From: Larus michahellis
Taxonomy: Eukaryota; Chordata; Aves; Charadriiformes; Laridae
Assembly: GCF_964199755.1 (NCBI RefSeq)
Contig: NC_133896.1
Coordinates: 63,219,142 to 63,283,141 of the forward strand
DNA length: 64,000 bases
Direction: 5' to 3'
The notes below the pieces were generated by a model that had not been told where the DNA came from, did no database searches, and saw nothing but the letters and a program-made list of their open reading frames with translations. A program made the translations under genes and the position numbers. Below, in pieces: positions 13,333-24,300 of this stretch (position 1 is its first letter; every line of letters starts with the position of its first letter).

Positions 13333-13407
13333 CCTCCTGGCAGCCCCACCCCTGCTCCTGCCCTTGGCCTCAAAGGCTGGATGCTGCTTAGGTCATTTTT
13401 CTTCTCA
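13232..13407 (-). CDS. SLC37A3: SLC37A3 first coding exon (start codon at 13332)
   Basis: Coding part 13332-13232 encodes residues 1-33 plus two bases of Ser34. It holds the Met-Ala start, a basic head and the first membrane helix preceded by three His. The donor after 13232 reads CAG|GTAGGT. A strong pyrimidine-rich acceptor on the minus strand ends at 13408, so the exon probably opens at 13407 with about 75 bases of 5'UTR. The 13407 boundary is an inference. Confidence 0.85.
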
Positions 13408-16400
13408 CTTAAACAGAAGAAGGTGGGAAGGGAGGAGAAAACAAAACATATTTGAATTAAAATACTTGTATAAAATACAGCTGTGTTCCTCAAACAGCTG
13501 GAATTCAGCAGAAACAACTCTATGCCATTCCTTTCCAATTTGTTTCACATTGCTACCCACCTCATCGCCCGTACATTACTTGACACCTTCTATGCCCAGA
13601 AACGTCTTTTTACTCTCATTCTCCCAGTACCCTTGTGGTTATCCCCCAACTCACTTCTTTTTTGTTCCCCTCCAAGCAGATGCCTGTTTGGTGCCCATCA
13701 CCAAAGCAGTTTGCCCAGGATCTACCAACTTCCAGCATTCCCATGTCAAAGACCATTATGCACCTTTTACATACACAGTGCACTACAGAGTGATCATAAA
13801 TAAGCTAACTTTTCACTGCTATGTGGCTGGCCATAGACTGGTGATTAAGTCAAGAAAGCAGCATTTGGCCACTGGTGGGAAATGGTTTTGGATCTCACTG
13901 CCTCTTTAAGATGTTGTTGAAAGAATATACCCAAGAGTGAACCTGCAAAGCTGGAAAAAGGAAAGTAACTTTGAAGACAGTGCTGAAATCCAACAGCTAG
14001 ACTCCCTCCCTATTCATTCTCAAGCCCTACGTTATAGCTCCATCTGTCACTAACTCATTAGTACAGCATGTGGCAAGTCATACTTTCGTGTCCCTGCCTG
14101 TAGGGCATGGGTGACATCTGCCTAAACTTCTAGATACCAGATATTACCAGTACTGAGGAAAGGCTATGACAGACACAGTTTCTTAGTGCTGGCTCGTGCC
14201 ACACTACTCCACTCCCTCAGCTGCGCTGATGTGGCTGAGGGGCTGTTTCTGCAAACCCAGTTGGGAAACGACCCAACTGGGGTAACGAGGTGGTGAACCT
14301 CTCTCCACACCTCCCTTCTGTTTTCTTAGCGGAGATATTTTTAGCCAGATTTCCCTGCCACAGCTCACAAAGCAGCTACACAAACATTTACATCCGTGCA
14401 ACAGAGAGCGCAGTGCAGACAAAGATACGCTGTATATTCTCAAGGCAGAACTTGATTCTATTCACGCTAGCTGGCTTACGACAGCTAGACAAATCAGTTG
14501 GTGGGAACTGCATTTTCAGAAGACATTCAACCATACACATTCTGAATGCTAAGGAAAGGTAGAATAACCCACCACCCCTGTCCCCCAAAGAATCAGAGCT
14601 AAAATAAGACAGAACGTAGCGCCTGTGTGTTCTTTCGTATCCACAAGTGCTTTTCACAATGATTTGTAAATATGACAGAAAATTTTTCAAGTTCAGCTTC
14701 ATACCCTCACTTGGAGAAATTAGAAGTCATTGCCCAGACTCTCTCTTATCCAGATTTCTGCTGCTGAAAAGCCTCTATTTCACAGACATTTCTGCTCTTC
14801 CTTCTAATAACTTTTAAAGGTTTCATCAAGACAGCTTTCACTGTAAGAATTCTTCCTTTCCTGTTCTCTCAATGATGATGCATGCCTGACTGACAAAGAG
14901 ATGCCAGCTACTACCGGATACACTAACCATCACAGAAACTGAGGCCACATCTGACCTTCAAAACAGAGTATGGCATGGAGATCCTCTGAGTAATAGTGAC
15001 CCAGCTATTACACCTTTGAGGCACTGGAGTCATGTTTACCTTACACCACACTTGAACGCCTCCATTCTCATCCAGGACAAATGCAGCAAGTCTATACAAG
15101 ATCTGAGACTGACTGCATCTACGCAACCCAGGTGCAGCTGAGCCACACTCCCATTCCTCCAGCTAGGACAGACTGCCCAGCTCTGGCAGCACCTTCTCGC
15201 AGGGACATGCTTCTAGGCTGCTTGGGTTCATGCAGAGAGAAAAAATCACCTTCGGCAGGAGGCTGCTGGAAGGCAAGGCTAAGCCTGCAAGAAGCATCTT
15301 CGCAAGTGGTCGTGAAACTACGTCCACCTAAGGTCCCTGAACGTGTCTCAACATCAGTGAATGAAAACTCAGCACCCACAAAAGTATCACACAATGCTAC
15401 TCCCAGTAAAACTGCTCAGGGCTATCCCCCCCACAAGCTGCATGAAGAAGAGAAAGGAACCCAAGGGACTCCAATTTCAGAGCACCATGGTCTTTATAGG
15501 TCTGTGAACCAATGCGGTCTGTCGGTCCAACACAAGAGCTCGTTCTCCATCACTGCCTCTTCTTCCCCTCCCATTGGGCAGCAGCAGATAACAGAGTTCT
15601 CCTGAGGAAAGCAAAACACCGCCAGTTGTGCAACACTGCGGGAAAAGTTCCTTCCTTGGGTAATCAGTTCACAGCCCCAAGCACGAGATTTACTACTTGC
15701 CTCATGTCAACACATGCAAATATTAGATCTTATTTGTCCAAGATACCAAGTCTTTTTAAAGCTAAGACCTGGTTTTGACCTTAAAGTCGTCGTCCCCCCC
15801 CCCTTTTTTATAGCATTTACTATTGAAATTATCTGTTCCTCAGAGCTTTTCAATCTCAGCTAGCTTTCTAGAAGATGACCTTCTGGCACCGGACAACACT
15901 TTTCACTTATTTACAGCATAGAGATGACTATGAAAGATTTTGTTTCTCTTTTTTTTTTTCCTTTCTTCAGCCTGCCCTTTTTATATTCAAATAAAGTTTG
16001 ATTCAAATAAAGAGTTTATCCTCACAAATTAGTCTTCTGATTACTCTGAGAATACTGCATTAAATTTGTAGTGGAGGGGGAGCAAAAATTAGGAGGCAGG
16101 ATAAACCAGAGAACTCAAGGAAGTGAAGCGCAAGCCTTTAAGAAAGCAAGATGATAACTTCTAGGGTGCTTTGTCTGCTTGTTTAACACTATTTACCTTC
16201 AGCTAACCGATATTTTGAATAAGCTTTTGTTAAGCTTCCAGTATTCTCCCTTGTCCCTTCACTTAAGGTCAAAATAAGACACCGTAAGTTCAAAATAAAC
16301 TTCCTTAATACCACCCTGTCGTCCTCCAAAGCCGTCAGGAAAGACCAGAATTAACATTCCTGGGAATTCCAAAAGCGCAAAGCAAACAAAAGATATTCTT

Positions 16401-16715
16401 TAAAAAAAAAAAACCAAAAAAACAACTTAACTTTTTTTACACTATCTTTCCAAACAGACAGAAGAAAAATAGCACAACCCCAAACCCACGCAGGCCCTCG
16501 GCAGCTGTCGCCCACCGCAGGCCTGTCACCCCCGCCCCGCGGCGGGACGCCGTGGAGGGAGGAGAAGGGACTCCTGAGTCCATCCCGGCTCGATCCCACC
16601 ATGGCTGCGGAAGGGCCAGGCTGAGAGGCCCTCACACCCCGCCCTGTTAACCCATCTCCAGCGGAGGAGACCCGGCCCGGCCCGGCGCACAGACCGCCCT
16701 CTCGGCCCCCCTCAC
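13408..16715 (-). other. SLC37A3 first intron (inferred)
   Basis: This stretch lies between the first coding exon and a probable noncoding first exon in the CpG island. It contains only short chance open frames on both strands and simple T-rich or A-rich runs. I recognise no gene or repeat family in it. Confidence 0.55.
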
Positions 16716-16716
16716 C
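16700..16716 (-). other. Probable splice donor of the noncoding SLC37A3 first exon
   Basis: On the minus strand the sequence reads CCCCGCAG|GTGAGG with the exon ending at 16716. It sits in the CpG island upstream of the coding exon, which itself has an acceptor. A second minus-strand GTACGC candidate lies near 17012. Confidence 0.5.
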
Positions 16717-16840
16717 TGCGGGGCTGGCTGTCGCGCCAGGAGGCGGCGGCTCTTTCCCCTCAGCGAACCCCCGCCCGCGGCGCGGCACAGGTGGCCCAGC
16801 GGCCACGTCCTCAGCGCGGGGGGGGTGAGGTGGGGTGGGG

Positions 16841-16915
16841 AGCCGAGCCGAGCCGAGCCGAGCCGAGCCGAGCCGAGCCGAGCCCAGCCCAGCCCAGCCC
16901 AGCCCAGCCCAGCCC
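16841..16915. repeat. (AGCCG)8-(AGCCC)7 pentanucleotide repeat
   Basis: Eight AGCCG units at 16841-16880 run directly into seven AGCCC units at 16881-16915. The tract sits inside the SLC37A3/RAB19 promoter island, upstream of the probable SLC37A3 donor. It produces Ala-Glu-Pro-Ser-Arg-like chance frames that I do not regard as coding. Confidence 0.97.
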
Positions 16916-17094
16916 AGCAGCAGACCACGCACCGGCCCCACCGCACCCGTTAGCCCACCCACGGCCGTTAAACTATTATCCCCCCGCCCCAAAAGAAACC
17001 AGCCGCCCCCGCGTACCGGTCCCAGCGGCCAGCACGGCCCTCAGGAAGTCCGCGGAAGGCGGCTCTTCCGGCGGGAGGGGCCGGCGGGCACGGC

Positions 17095-17106
17095 GGGAGC
17101 TGTAGT
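17095..17106 (-). promoter_or_regulatory. ACTACA-GC-TCCC motif (ZNF143-type candidate)
   Basis: On the minus strand the 12 bases read ACTACAGCTCCC, matching the core of the ACTACAATTCCC promoter element bound by ZNF143. It faces SLC37A3. Binding is inferred from the motif only. Confidence 0.5.
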
Positions 17107-17209
17107 CCGCCCCTCGCCACCGGGGAGGGCCCTAAGGCTCTGCCCCCGGGCCCCCTCACAGGGGGCGGGGAGCGAGCGGCACCGGCAGCGTTCCCCTAGC
17201 TCAGCCAGA

Positions 17210-17250
17210 GGAGGAGGAGGAGGAGGAGGAAGAAGAGGAAGAGGAGGGGG
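17210..17250. repeat. GAG/GAA purine tract
   Basis: An uninterrupted purine run of GAG units that decays into GAAGAAGAGGAAGAGG, just upstream of the RAB19 transcription region. Such mirror-like purine tracts are common in CpG-island promoters. Confidence 0.9.
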
Positions 17251-17262
17251 ACTACATTTCCC
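17251..17262 (+). promoter_or_regulatory. ACTACATTTCCC motif (ZNF143-type candidate)
   Basis: The plus strand carries ACTACATTTCCC, one mismatch from ACTACAATTCCC. It faces RAB19 and is followed by GCCGG. With the opposite-strand copy at 17095-17106 it makes a divergent pair 144 bp apart. Confidence 0.55.
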
Positions 17263-17299
17263 GCCGGCCCCGGGAGTGCCGGGGCGGGTACAAAGCGGG

Positions 17300-17449
17300 C
17301 CCCGCCTGTCCCGGCAGGTGAGCGCTAGCAGGTGAGCTGTCGGGCGGGACGGCGGCTCCTTCTCCAGGCCCCCACAGGCTGCCGTGAGCTGGGCCAGGGC
17401 GGCGGCTCCCCCCCACCACTACCTTCACCGCCCCGCTCCCCCGCCGCAG
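17300..17449 (+). other. RAB19: Probable noncoding RAB19 first exon end and 5'UTR intron
   Basis: Two consensus donors, CAG|GTGAGC with exon ends at 17317 and 17331, stand 14 bp apart. The acceptor at 17449 would close a very short GC-rich intron of about 118-132 bp. This would place a noncoding first exon just before 17317. Transcript data would be needed to confirm it. Confidence 0.45.
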
Positions 17450-17671
17450 GTCCGTCCCCCTTCGCGGGAGTCCGCGATGCCTTTCTCTAGCTCCGGCGCG
17501 GACGATGCCTTCGACTACCTCTTCAAGATCATCCTGATCGGGGACTCCAACGTGGGGAAGACGTGCGTGGTGCACCGCTTCAAGACGGGGCAGTACAACG
17601 AGAAGCAGCAGAACACTATCGGCGTCGACTTCACCGTGCGCTCCATGGACATCGACGGCAAGAAAGTGAAG
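17450..17671 (+). CDS. RAB19: RAB19 first coding exon
   Basis: Coding 17477-17671 gives residues 1-65, with the P-loop and switch I. A CCCCGCCGCAG acceptor ends at 17449, so the exon probably opens at 17450 with a 27-base leader. Donor AAG|GTCGGT, phase 0. Confidence 0.9.
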
Positions 17672-20600
17672 GTCGGTGGCCGGAGCGAGCCCAGGCTGCT
17701 CGGGCCGGCAGCGCCCGACTTCTCTCCCCCCTTCCCCCGCCATTGCCGTGTCGTTATTCCCGGGGGGGTGGCAGGGTGCACGGCGTCTCCTGCTCGGCCC
17801 TCCCTGACTAGGGGTGCTGCCGAGGGGAGCTTTCCCCTCAGGAGTGTCCCCTGTGTACATGCCTGCCCTTGGGGCTTCTCTGGATCTTCCCGAGGAGAGG
17901 GCTCATGCTTTGGCTGCAGGGGGTTCTTTGGCCAGTGGTTCTGGTTCGGAGGGGGAAGTCTCTTTCCCCGCTTCAGAGATGGGGGGGTTTGAGCTGGGAC
18001 GCCGAGGAGGGAGAACCCTCTCTGGTTTGCAAAGGCTGCACTTTGATGCATGCTTGATCTGAGGGAAGATGAAGACTTACAAGATGAACACTAAGAAGAA
18101 ATAGATTGTTAGAACTTACCTGCATGCACAGATGAAAGTTCAGATGCCTGCCCTTTGTATAGCTTTGCTTTGCCCAGCCCTGCTTCGGGGCTTCTTGGCT
18201 CTTCTTCCTTTCCTATTAAAAGGCTGTAATGCTCTATATCTTTTAGTACAGTTGTTGAAACTGGGTTTCTCGGTCTCTTTGCAAAGCTGGGTTTTCCCTG
18301 GTTTTCTCTTTGGTCTGTGTGGATTGTCTTTACAGGCATGTAAATGCCTCTTCAGATCTCGAGAGGCCAAAGCCACACTGTGGGTGTAGTGGAGTGAGCT
18401 GGGACAGGTCTATCTGCCTTCTAGGGGGTTTCAAAGGGTTTCAATAGCATAGATGCTGATGGCAAACACCTAGGAAGTGTCATTTGCCCATCTTTACAAC
18501 TTCTATCCTTTCTCTTACAGATCCAAGTGTGGGACACAGCTGGTCAAGAACGCTTCCGGACAATAACCCAGTCTTATTACAGGAGTGCCCATGGGGCCAT
18601 CCTCGCCTATGACCTTACTAGGAGGTCCACGTTTGAATCCATTCCTCACTGGATTCACGAAATTGAAAAGTATGGTGCTGCAAACTTGGTCATGATGTTA
18701 ATTGGTAGGAATCTAATTTTAAATTGTTGTATAGCTTTTTTTTTAATACATGTATAAAAGCCCCTCAAGTTCCCCCCACTACTTAAAGCATCCATAAACT
18801 ATGCATTAAAGAAGAATGCAGTTATAATTTAAAAGGTCAGAAATAGTATCAATTTGACCTAAGCTTAAAAAATTAGGAAAGTCACAGCCTGGTCCTGACA
18901 GGACGAAGCCCACTGCAGACAGTGCAACTTGTTCCTTTCTTGCTATAATAATCCAACAAACTTGCTGCTAGTCTAGCAAGCAGGGAAAACCTCATGGAGG
19001 TTAGAACTGTAGTCAGTCTGACTCTGTACTCCTGGTGTGCAGGAATTTAGCGGCTCAATAATTCAAGACGAAGGGGAATGCGCAGAGCAACAGAACTCCT
19101 TGCTCTCATCTTTCCTCTCTGTTCTTTTGATATGCATACGCATTGCTCTGTAATGGGACTCCGATCAGGTAAGACAGTAGATAGGGACATGGCTTTTACA
19201 GAGCACAAAGTAGTCTGCTTGCATTTCTCCTCCTTCTCCTCGTTTATTCCACTAGTGTTCAGGAAACTTTGCCTCTTGAGAAAAGGAATGGGTAGAAATT
19301 CCCGAGAATGCAGCTGGTAGGAAGCCGTGTGGTTCTTTCCCTGTGTGTTTCAGGTTGTTATTATTGCTCTTCCATCCGCCAAGGAAGAAACTGCAAATGA
19401 GAGAACTGAGGTAGTCAAATGAGAGCTTTTTATTTACATTCCACTGCTTCTGCCTGTCCCATTGTGGCACTGTGCCCAGAGCAACACACGCAGCCGCATC
19501 AGCCCAATCTGGCTCTTGAGGATACGCAGCGTTGAGCCCCACAGCGCAGCAGGTGTAGGACCTACGCTTCTGCTTGTGCTCATAGCAAATTACTTACCTC
19601 TGCCGTGGTGGTTCTTCCTGTTCTTCATCTGAAGAAACAAACAAATTCTGACCTGCATGTAACTGCAGTGCTTGGAATTAGTAAGGAGGGGGGAAAAAAC
19701 TGTGGAACTTTGGTAGGGATTTCTCTAACTTTTCTCTTGAATCTAAAGAGCAAGACCTTTGTGTGTTTGGTGGAGGCTCTTTTTTTTTTTTTTTTTAATT
19801 TTTTAAGAGAAGTTCTGCAATTTTTAAACATAAAGCTCTTGTCAAGAATGCAAGCTTGGTGCTTTCTTCCAAAGCTGGTGCTGTTTGCTTTGCTTACTTT
19901 GTCAGGAAGTCTTTGCACATTTAATTGCATGTAGTCATGTTATACCTGTTTCTAGTGTGAAGTTAAGAAGTCTAACTTTCCTGTCTGGAACTGAAGGAGG
20001 AAAGAGAGGGGGACCCTTTAAGAAAGCAAATAACCCCCAAGCAAGGTGGTTTGGGGGGGGGGGGGGTGTTTGTGGTTTTCTTTTGAGGGTTTTGGTGTTT
20101 TGTATTTTTTTCCTTTTAGAAAAACTGGAAAGGACTTAATGGGAGGGGAGCTGCTTCAAATTCAAGATATGAATTTGATGAAAGGTTGTCTTGAAACTAT
20201 GAATGTAGACTTTAGCCAAGTACTGCATGTACCAGAACTGATAATAATTCCACACGTGTTGCAACTACTTAAAAAGCCTTTGTGTATTTATCTGAGGTGT
20301 TTCATGACTTTGACAGACTTTGACTAAACTGCTTCAAGTAAAAGTTTATATGTGCAGAAACTTCTTAAGTATACATTTTAAGCATTAAGGTAGCTGGTGT
20401 GAATTGTCTCTTTTGACATCATCTTAAAATGACTGACTTACACAAATGGGTCATGTTAAAATCTGATTAACAGTTGAGCAGGTTCTTCCTGTGTTTTGGT
20501 GTGGTGTGGTTTGGTTTTTTTTTGGAGGAGATCTGCTTTAGACTAACAACATCCCAGACCTTCAGAGCTGAGCACTCACTTTGAGATGTGTCAAAGTTGC

Positions 20601-21329
20601 TTGACAATAGCATAACACAACACGGTGTCCACTGAAGGTGGAATAAACCTTTCTGCAACATTTCTTCGGTTTCCTGTGTGCAGTCACTATAGCTCCAAGA
20701 TCACTAAGATTTCTTTTTTAAAAATATTTAACTTAAATGCCATCTAAGGTTTAAAAACACTAGGGACCAACAGTTGCTTCCAAATAATCCTCTGGCACCA
20801 CTACCTACAGTAATTGGATGAACACAGCTTTTTTGTGTTTGGTTTTGGTTTTTTTTTAATTCATTTGAGATCACTAATATGATAACTGCAGTTTTGATGC
20901 ACATCCTGTGCTCGTGAGACTGATGTGCTCACATCTTGTTTTTCCAGTAACCCTCATTCCTAACATAATTCTATTATTTAACAAAATTGAATGAATGTAG
21001 TGCATTTAAAGATGACTTTTTGAGAGACTAAATTATTTAATTTTCTACTTGCCTTCTTTTAAGGGAACAAATCAGATTCACTAGATAAGCGCCAGGTCCT
21101 GTTTGAAGATGCCTGCACACTGGCAGAGAAGCATGGGCTCTTAGCTGTACTGGAGACATCGGCAAAAGAAGCTCAAAACATAGAAGAGGTCTTCACATTA
21201 ATGGCTAAGGAGCTGATAGCCCGGAATACCTTACAGCTTCATGGAGAGAACCCTCCGAACAGCATCTATCTTGATTCCAGGCCAGTGATTGCTAGTCCAA
21301 GTGTGGAGAAGAGCCAGTGCCTCTGTTGA
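17477..21329 (+). CDS. RAB19: RAB19 small GTPase, complete (three coding exons)
   Basis: Rab-family GTPase of Golgi and vesicle traffic; family work links RAB19 to ciliogenesis and apical transport. Coding exons 17477-17671, 18521-18704 and 21064-21329 join in frame into 214 residues. Seen directly: P-loop GDSNVGKT at 22-29, switch I Thr47 in NTIGVDF, WDTAGQE at 69-75 with catalytic Gln74, NKSD at 128-131 for guanine recognition, TSAK at 158-161, and a CxC geranylgeranylation tail (CLC) at 212-214. [20 protein letters not shown] matches RAB19 (and RAB43) closely. The ATG at 17477 is chosen because homologues start here and it has G at -3; an in-frame ATG at 17384 lies in a probable 5'UTR intron. 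It is the mate of SLC37A3 at a head-to-head promoter and converges on MKRN1. Nothing is broken. Confidence 0.97.
17672..21063 (+). other. RAB19 introns
   Basis: The first intron (849 bp) begins GC-rich and turns neutral. The second (2359 bp) holds a G14 run at 20053-20066 and T-rich runs such as 19781-19796. No other gene is visible inside. Confidence 0.6.
18521..18704 (+). CDS. RAB19: RAB19 middle coding exon
   Basis: 184 bp, residues 66-126 plus one base. It encodes WDTAGQE and the Rab family segment [20 protein letters not shown]. Acceptor TCTCTTACAG|A, donor ATTG|GTAGGA. Confidence 0.97.
21064..21329 (+). CDS. RAB19: RAB19 last coding exon
   Basis: 266 coding bases, residues 127-214 and the TGA at 21327-21329. 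It encodes the NKSD and TSAK nucleotide-binding boxes and the hypervariable tail ending CLC. Acceptor TTTTAAG|G. Confidence 0.97.
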
Positions 21330-24300
21330 AGAGAGAGTTCAGGAAGAACTTAGCCTCAGAAGAATGAAGACTTCTATTTGATTTCATTTTATTCAATTGA
21401 TGAAAGTGTGCTATGTGACCTCAAGCCATCTCTCTGATATCTCTACCTTGCAGATTGGCTTGTAAGTATCTTCAGAGATCATTAATGTTGATAGCACAGG
21501 TTGCTTTGAATGTGGCAGCTGATACTTTAACACAAACTTCTGAGCTGAGAGGACTTGGGAAGCTGCCAGCCCTTGCCTTAACCAAAGAGAACTTTAAAAA
21601 ATTATTGCCTTTAATTATAGCCTTAAATGTTTTTCTGGCTGTGTCAGATGATAAATTTGCACCAGAGCTCTGCATTGACTTGATCCTTCTAAACTACGTT
21701 GTTTTTTCTAGTGCAAGCACTTTATTTTTTGCCAGCAGCTTTAAGAAGTCTGGCACATGCTTGGACAGCAGTAGCCCATTGTTGCTTAAACTTGCATTTA
21801 GCACACTCCTGATGTCAGATGTGTAGCCACTCATCCCAAGGATCATAACAGAGTACATGATTTCACATCTGTACTGATTTCCTCACCAGGCAGACCTAGA
21901 GACATCCCTGGGGTTTCACAGCAGGCAGAATATGATACATTAGGGTCCCAGCCTTCTTCCTGGGGTGGGAAAAGTTGTCTTCCATTTTGTTCTCTAATTC
22001 TAAGGATAGTTTCCAGTAGTGATCTCTGTCTTGCTACATAAACTTCCCAGGAGTAGTGAAGCTTCAAAGGCACCAGTAATGGCCTAAATCCTAAATCAAT
22101 GCTGGGCTGAAAGGACTTTTTTTTTTTTTTTGGTCCTTCCTTTTGATGTGCTGATTTTAATGAAAAGCCTTCTGTAGCTTGTGTGATGGGCCAAAGACAG
22201 CTTGAGAGTATGCCTGTAGATTTTTCAAGAGAGTGTGAAGAAGGGATTCCAGCTCCTGTAAAACTCAGCAAGGGGTAAGATGGTTTAATTGTGTAACCTT
22301 ACCTTACCACCGTAAGGGCATGGTGTGGAGCATACCAGAAAGCTACCCCTAGGCAAGTACATATGTTACTGTTAGGGAGACTTAACATCTTGGTAGCAAT
22401 AGAAAGGTTTTGTATTGCTCCTCCCAAATGCAAGCTCTGCTTTTGGGGACCGGCTGCTTCTATGTACCAGAACTGAATGAAGAGTTTGTTGTTTTGGTTG
22501 TTTGTTGGTTGGGTTTTTTTCAGTAGATGGAAACAGGGAAGGAGGAGGAGGAAAGAAATATTATACAGAGGAAGATTTTTGACTGCAGTCCACATGTACC
22601 AAAGTCTATCACTTAAGCAGTTACTGTTAAGCTATGAACTGGAGCTCAAACTCTGTAATGCTAAAATACAGTCTGGGTTACATGCAGAGAAGCCCTGGGA
22701 AGGCCAGTATGCTGCTAGCTTACCAGACAGCAGCCTACCCATGTTTCACAAGTGCCTGAAAAATAGGGGGAAAAAACATGTAGCAAATATTTCTGGAAAA
22801 AATCTTGTCTGAGAAGCACAAAAAAAAATAAAGTAGGATGAATCACTGATTTATAGTCTTGCAAATATTTCTAATATTATTAATGCTTCCTCTGGCCAGG
22901 TTCTTTGCTATCCCATGTGAAGAAGGGGGGTTAATTCAGCTATGTGTAAACTGAGGGAGAAATTGTCAATGCTAGCCTCTAAGCCTCTTGCTATAGCCAG
23001 CTAAGCAGAAAGCTGCATCATCTTCTGGCATCCTCTTTCTGATCTGTTTTCTTTTTAAATCTTAATTTGGTATTAGCCTAGTAGTTGCATTTCAGTTTGC
23101 ATGTTTAGGCAGCAGTAAACACCATAACCTTTCACAGCAGCTGAACAAGTACCAATCCAGATTCCAAATAACTAGTTTCTACAACTCTTGTCACTGGGAA
23201 AACAGTCAATAGCAGTTTTTTTGTGTTTTTTTAGTATCCGCACTTGGAACAAAGTTTGCTAGCAGTTTCATTCAGATATACCAGAGATAGTATTTGCAGC
23301 AAATACTAATCTTCTAGGAGACCTTAATAGAAAAGTATTGTGTTCAGCTCCAGTTACGCTCTTTCATTAGCCAAGAATTAGAGGAAGGATCTTACCAGCA
23401 GAGTATTAACCTCTGTATGCTTCATTGGGTTTACTGCCTTAATTAGAGATTACTGTATGAAGTTCTTCTGCTTACCCCCACTGTGGGGGCTTCTGCAGGC
23501 CGATGTTCCCTGAACTGCCCAGCACTGACAGGTTACAGGGCTCTTGCCATTCTCTTCCCACACACACAGAGCCACCTGCAGAGCAAGTCCTTCGCTAGCA
23601 GAAAGCTCTGCAACACAGGATCATGGAAAACAGGCTCGTGATTGTGCTTTGAGCTGTGCTGTTCCCTTTCAATAAACTAGTCTTAAATACCTACCCCTTG
23701 TGCAATTAAAACAGGAGTGTGACATCTTTTGGTTGGTTGTTTGGCATCTTCCTCAAGCCCTGGGGACAGTTACACTGAATGGCTTCCATAGGGTGTTTTT
23801 TTTTAAGCTGCCCTCATAAATGACGAGCAAGCTGCAGCCATTGCCCACAAGAAGGTTCTTCAGAGTGCATATTGGTAAACAGTATTACTCATGAGGTAAT
23901 ATGTGAAGAAAGCTCTAACTTAAAAAAAAAAATCCCTTTATTATAGCATGTTATTCTAGACTGTAAGGTAGAACCACTGGATTGAAAAACAGGCACAGTT
24001 TAACTTCTGCAGTTGTGCCTTTCCCTAGCACAGAGCAGATGGAAGCATGCAGCTATGACAATGCAAGACACATTAACTGCTACGGAACCTTATATTAATA
24101 TGTTTGTTTTCCCAGCATCATATGCAAATCCAATGTGCATCATTAATGCACTTGTAGTAAAGTGTAGCTTATTTTAATGTTATTTTACAATGCTATTCTA
24201 AAAAAACACTGTCCCACAGTTTTAAGAGCTGCATCCAGCTTGAAGATGAGCTTATTTGTGATTTTTTTTTTTAATCTACTTGGAAGAAGTATTTGGATCT

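Larger units (their letters stand above)
16480..17800. promoter_or_regulatory. CpG island, probable bidirectional promoter of SLC37A3 and RAB19
   Basis: The sequence turns abruptly GC- and CpG-rich between an AT-moderate flank and RAB19 exon 1. SLC37A3 leads away to the left and RAB19 to the right, so the genes are head to head. There is no TATA box in a convincing place. GC-box-like GGGGGCGGGG lies at 17161-17170. Transcription starts cannot be fixed from sequence. Confidence 0.8.

Noticed and set aside
13271-13909. 212-codon plus-strand frame opposite the first SLC37A3 coding exon
   Set aside because: It is antisense to a secure exon, has no recognisable domain, and shows no supporting splice or start context.
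15081-15605. 174-codon plus-strand frame in the SLC37A3 first intron
   Set aside because: No recognised domain or neighbour exon; consistent with a chance frame.
16351-17335. Long frames of 166-213 codons over the CpG island on both strands
   Set aside because: They are driven by GC-rich sequence and the pentanucleotide repeat, with low-complexity Ala/Pro/Gly/Arg content and no homology that I recognise.
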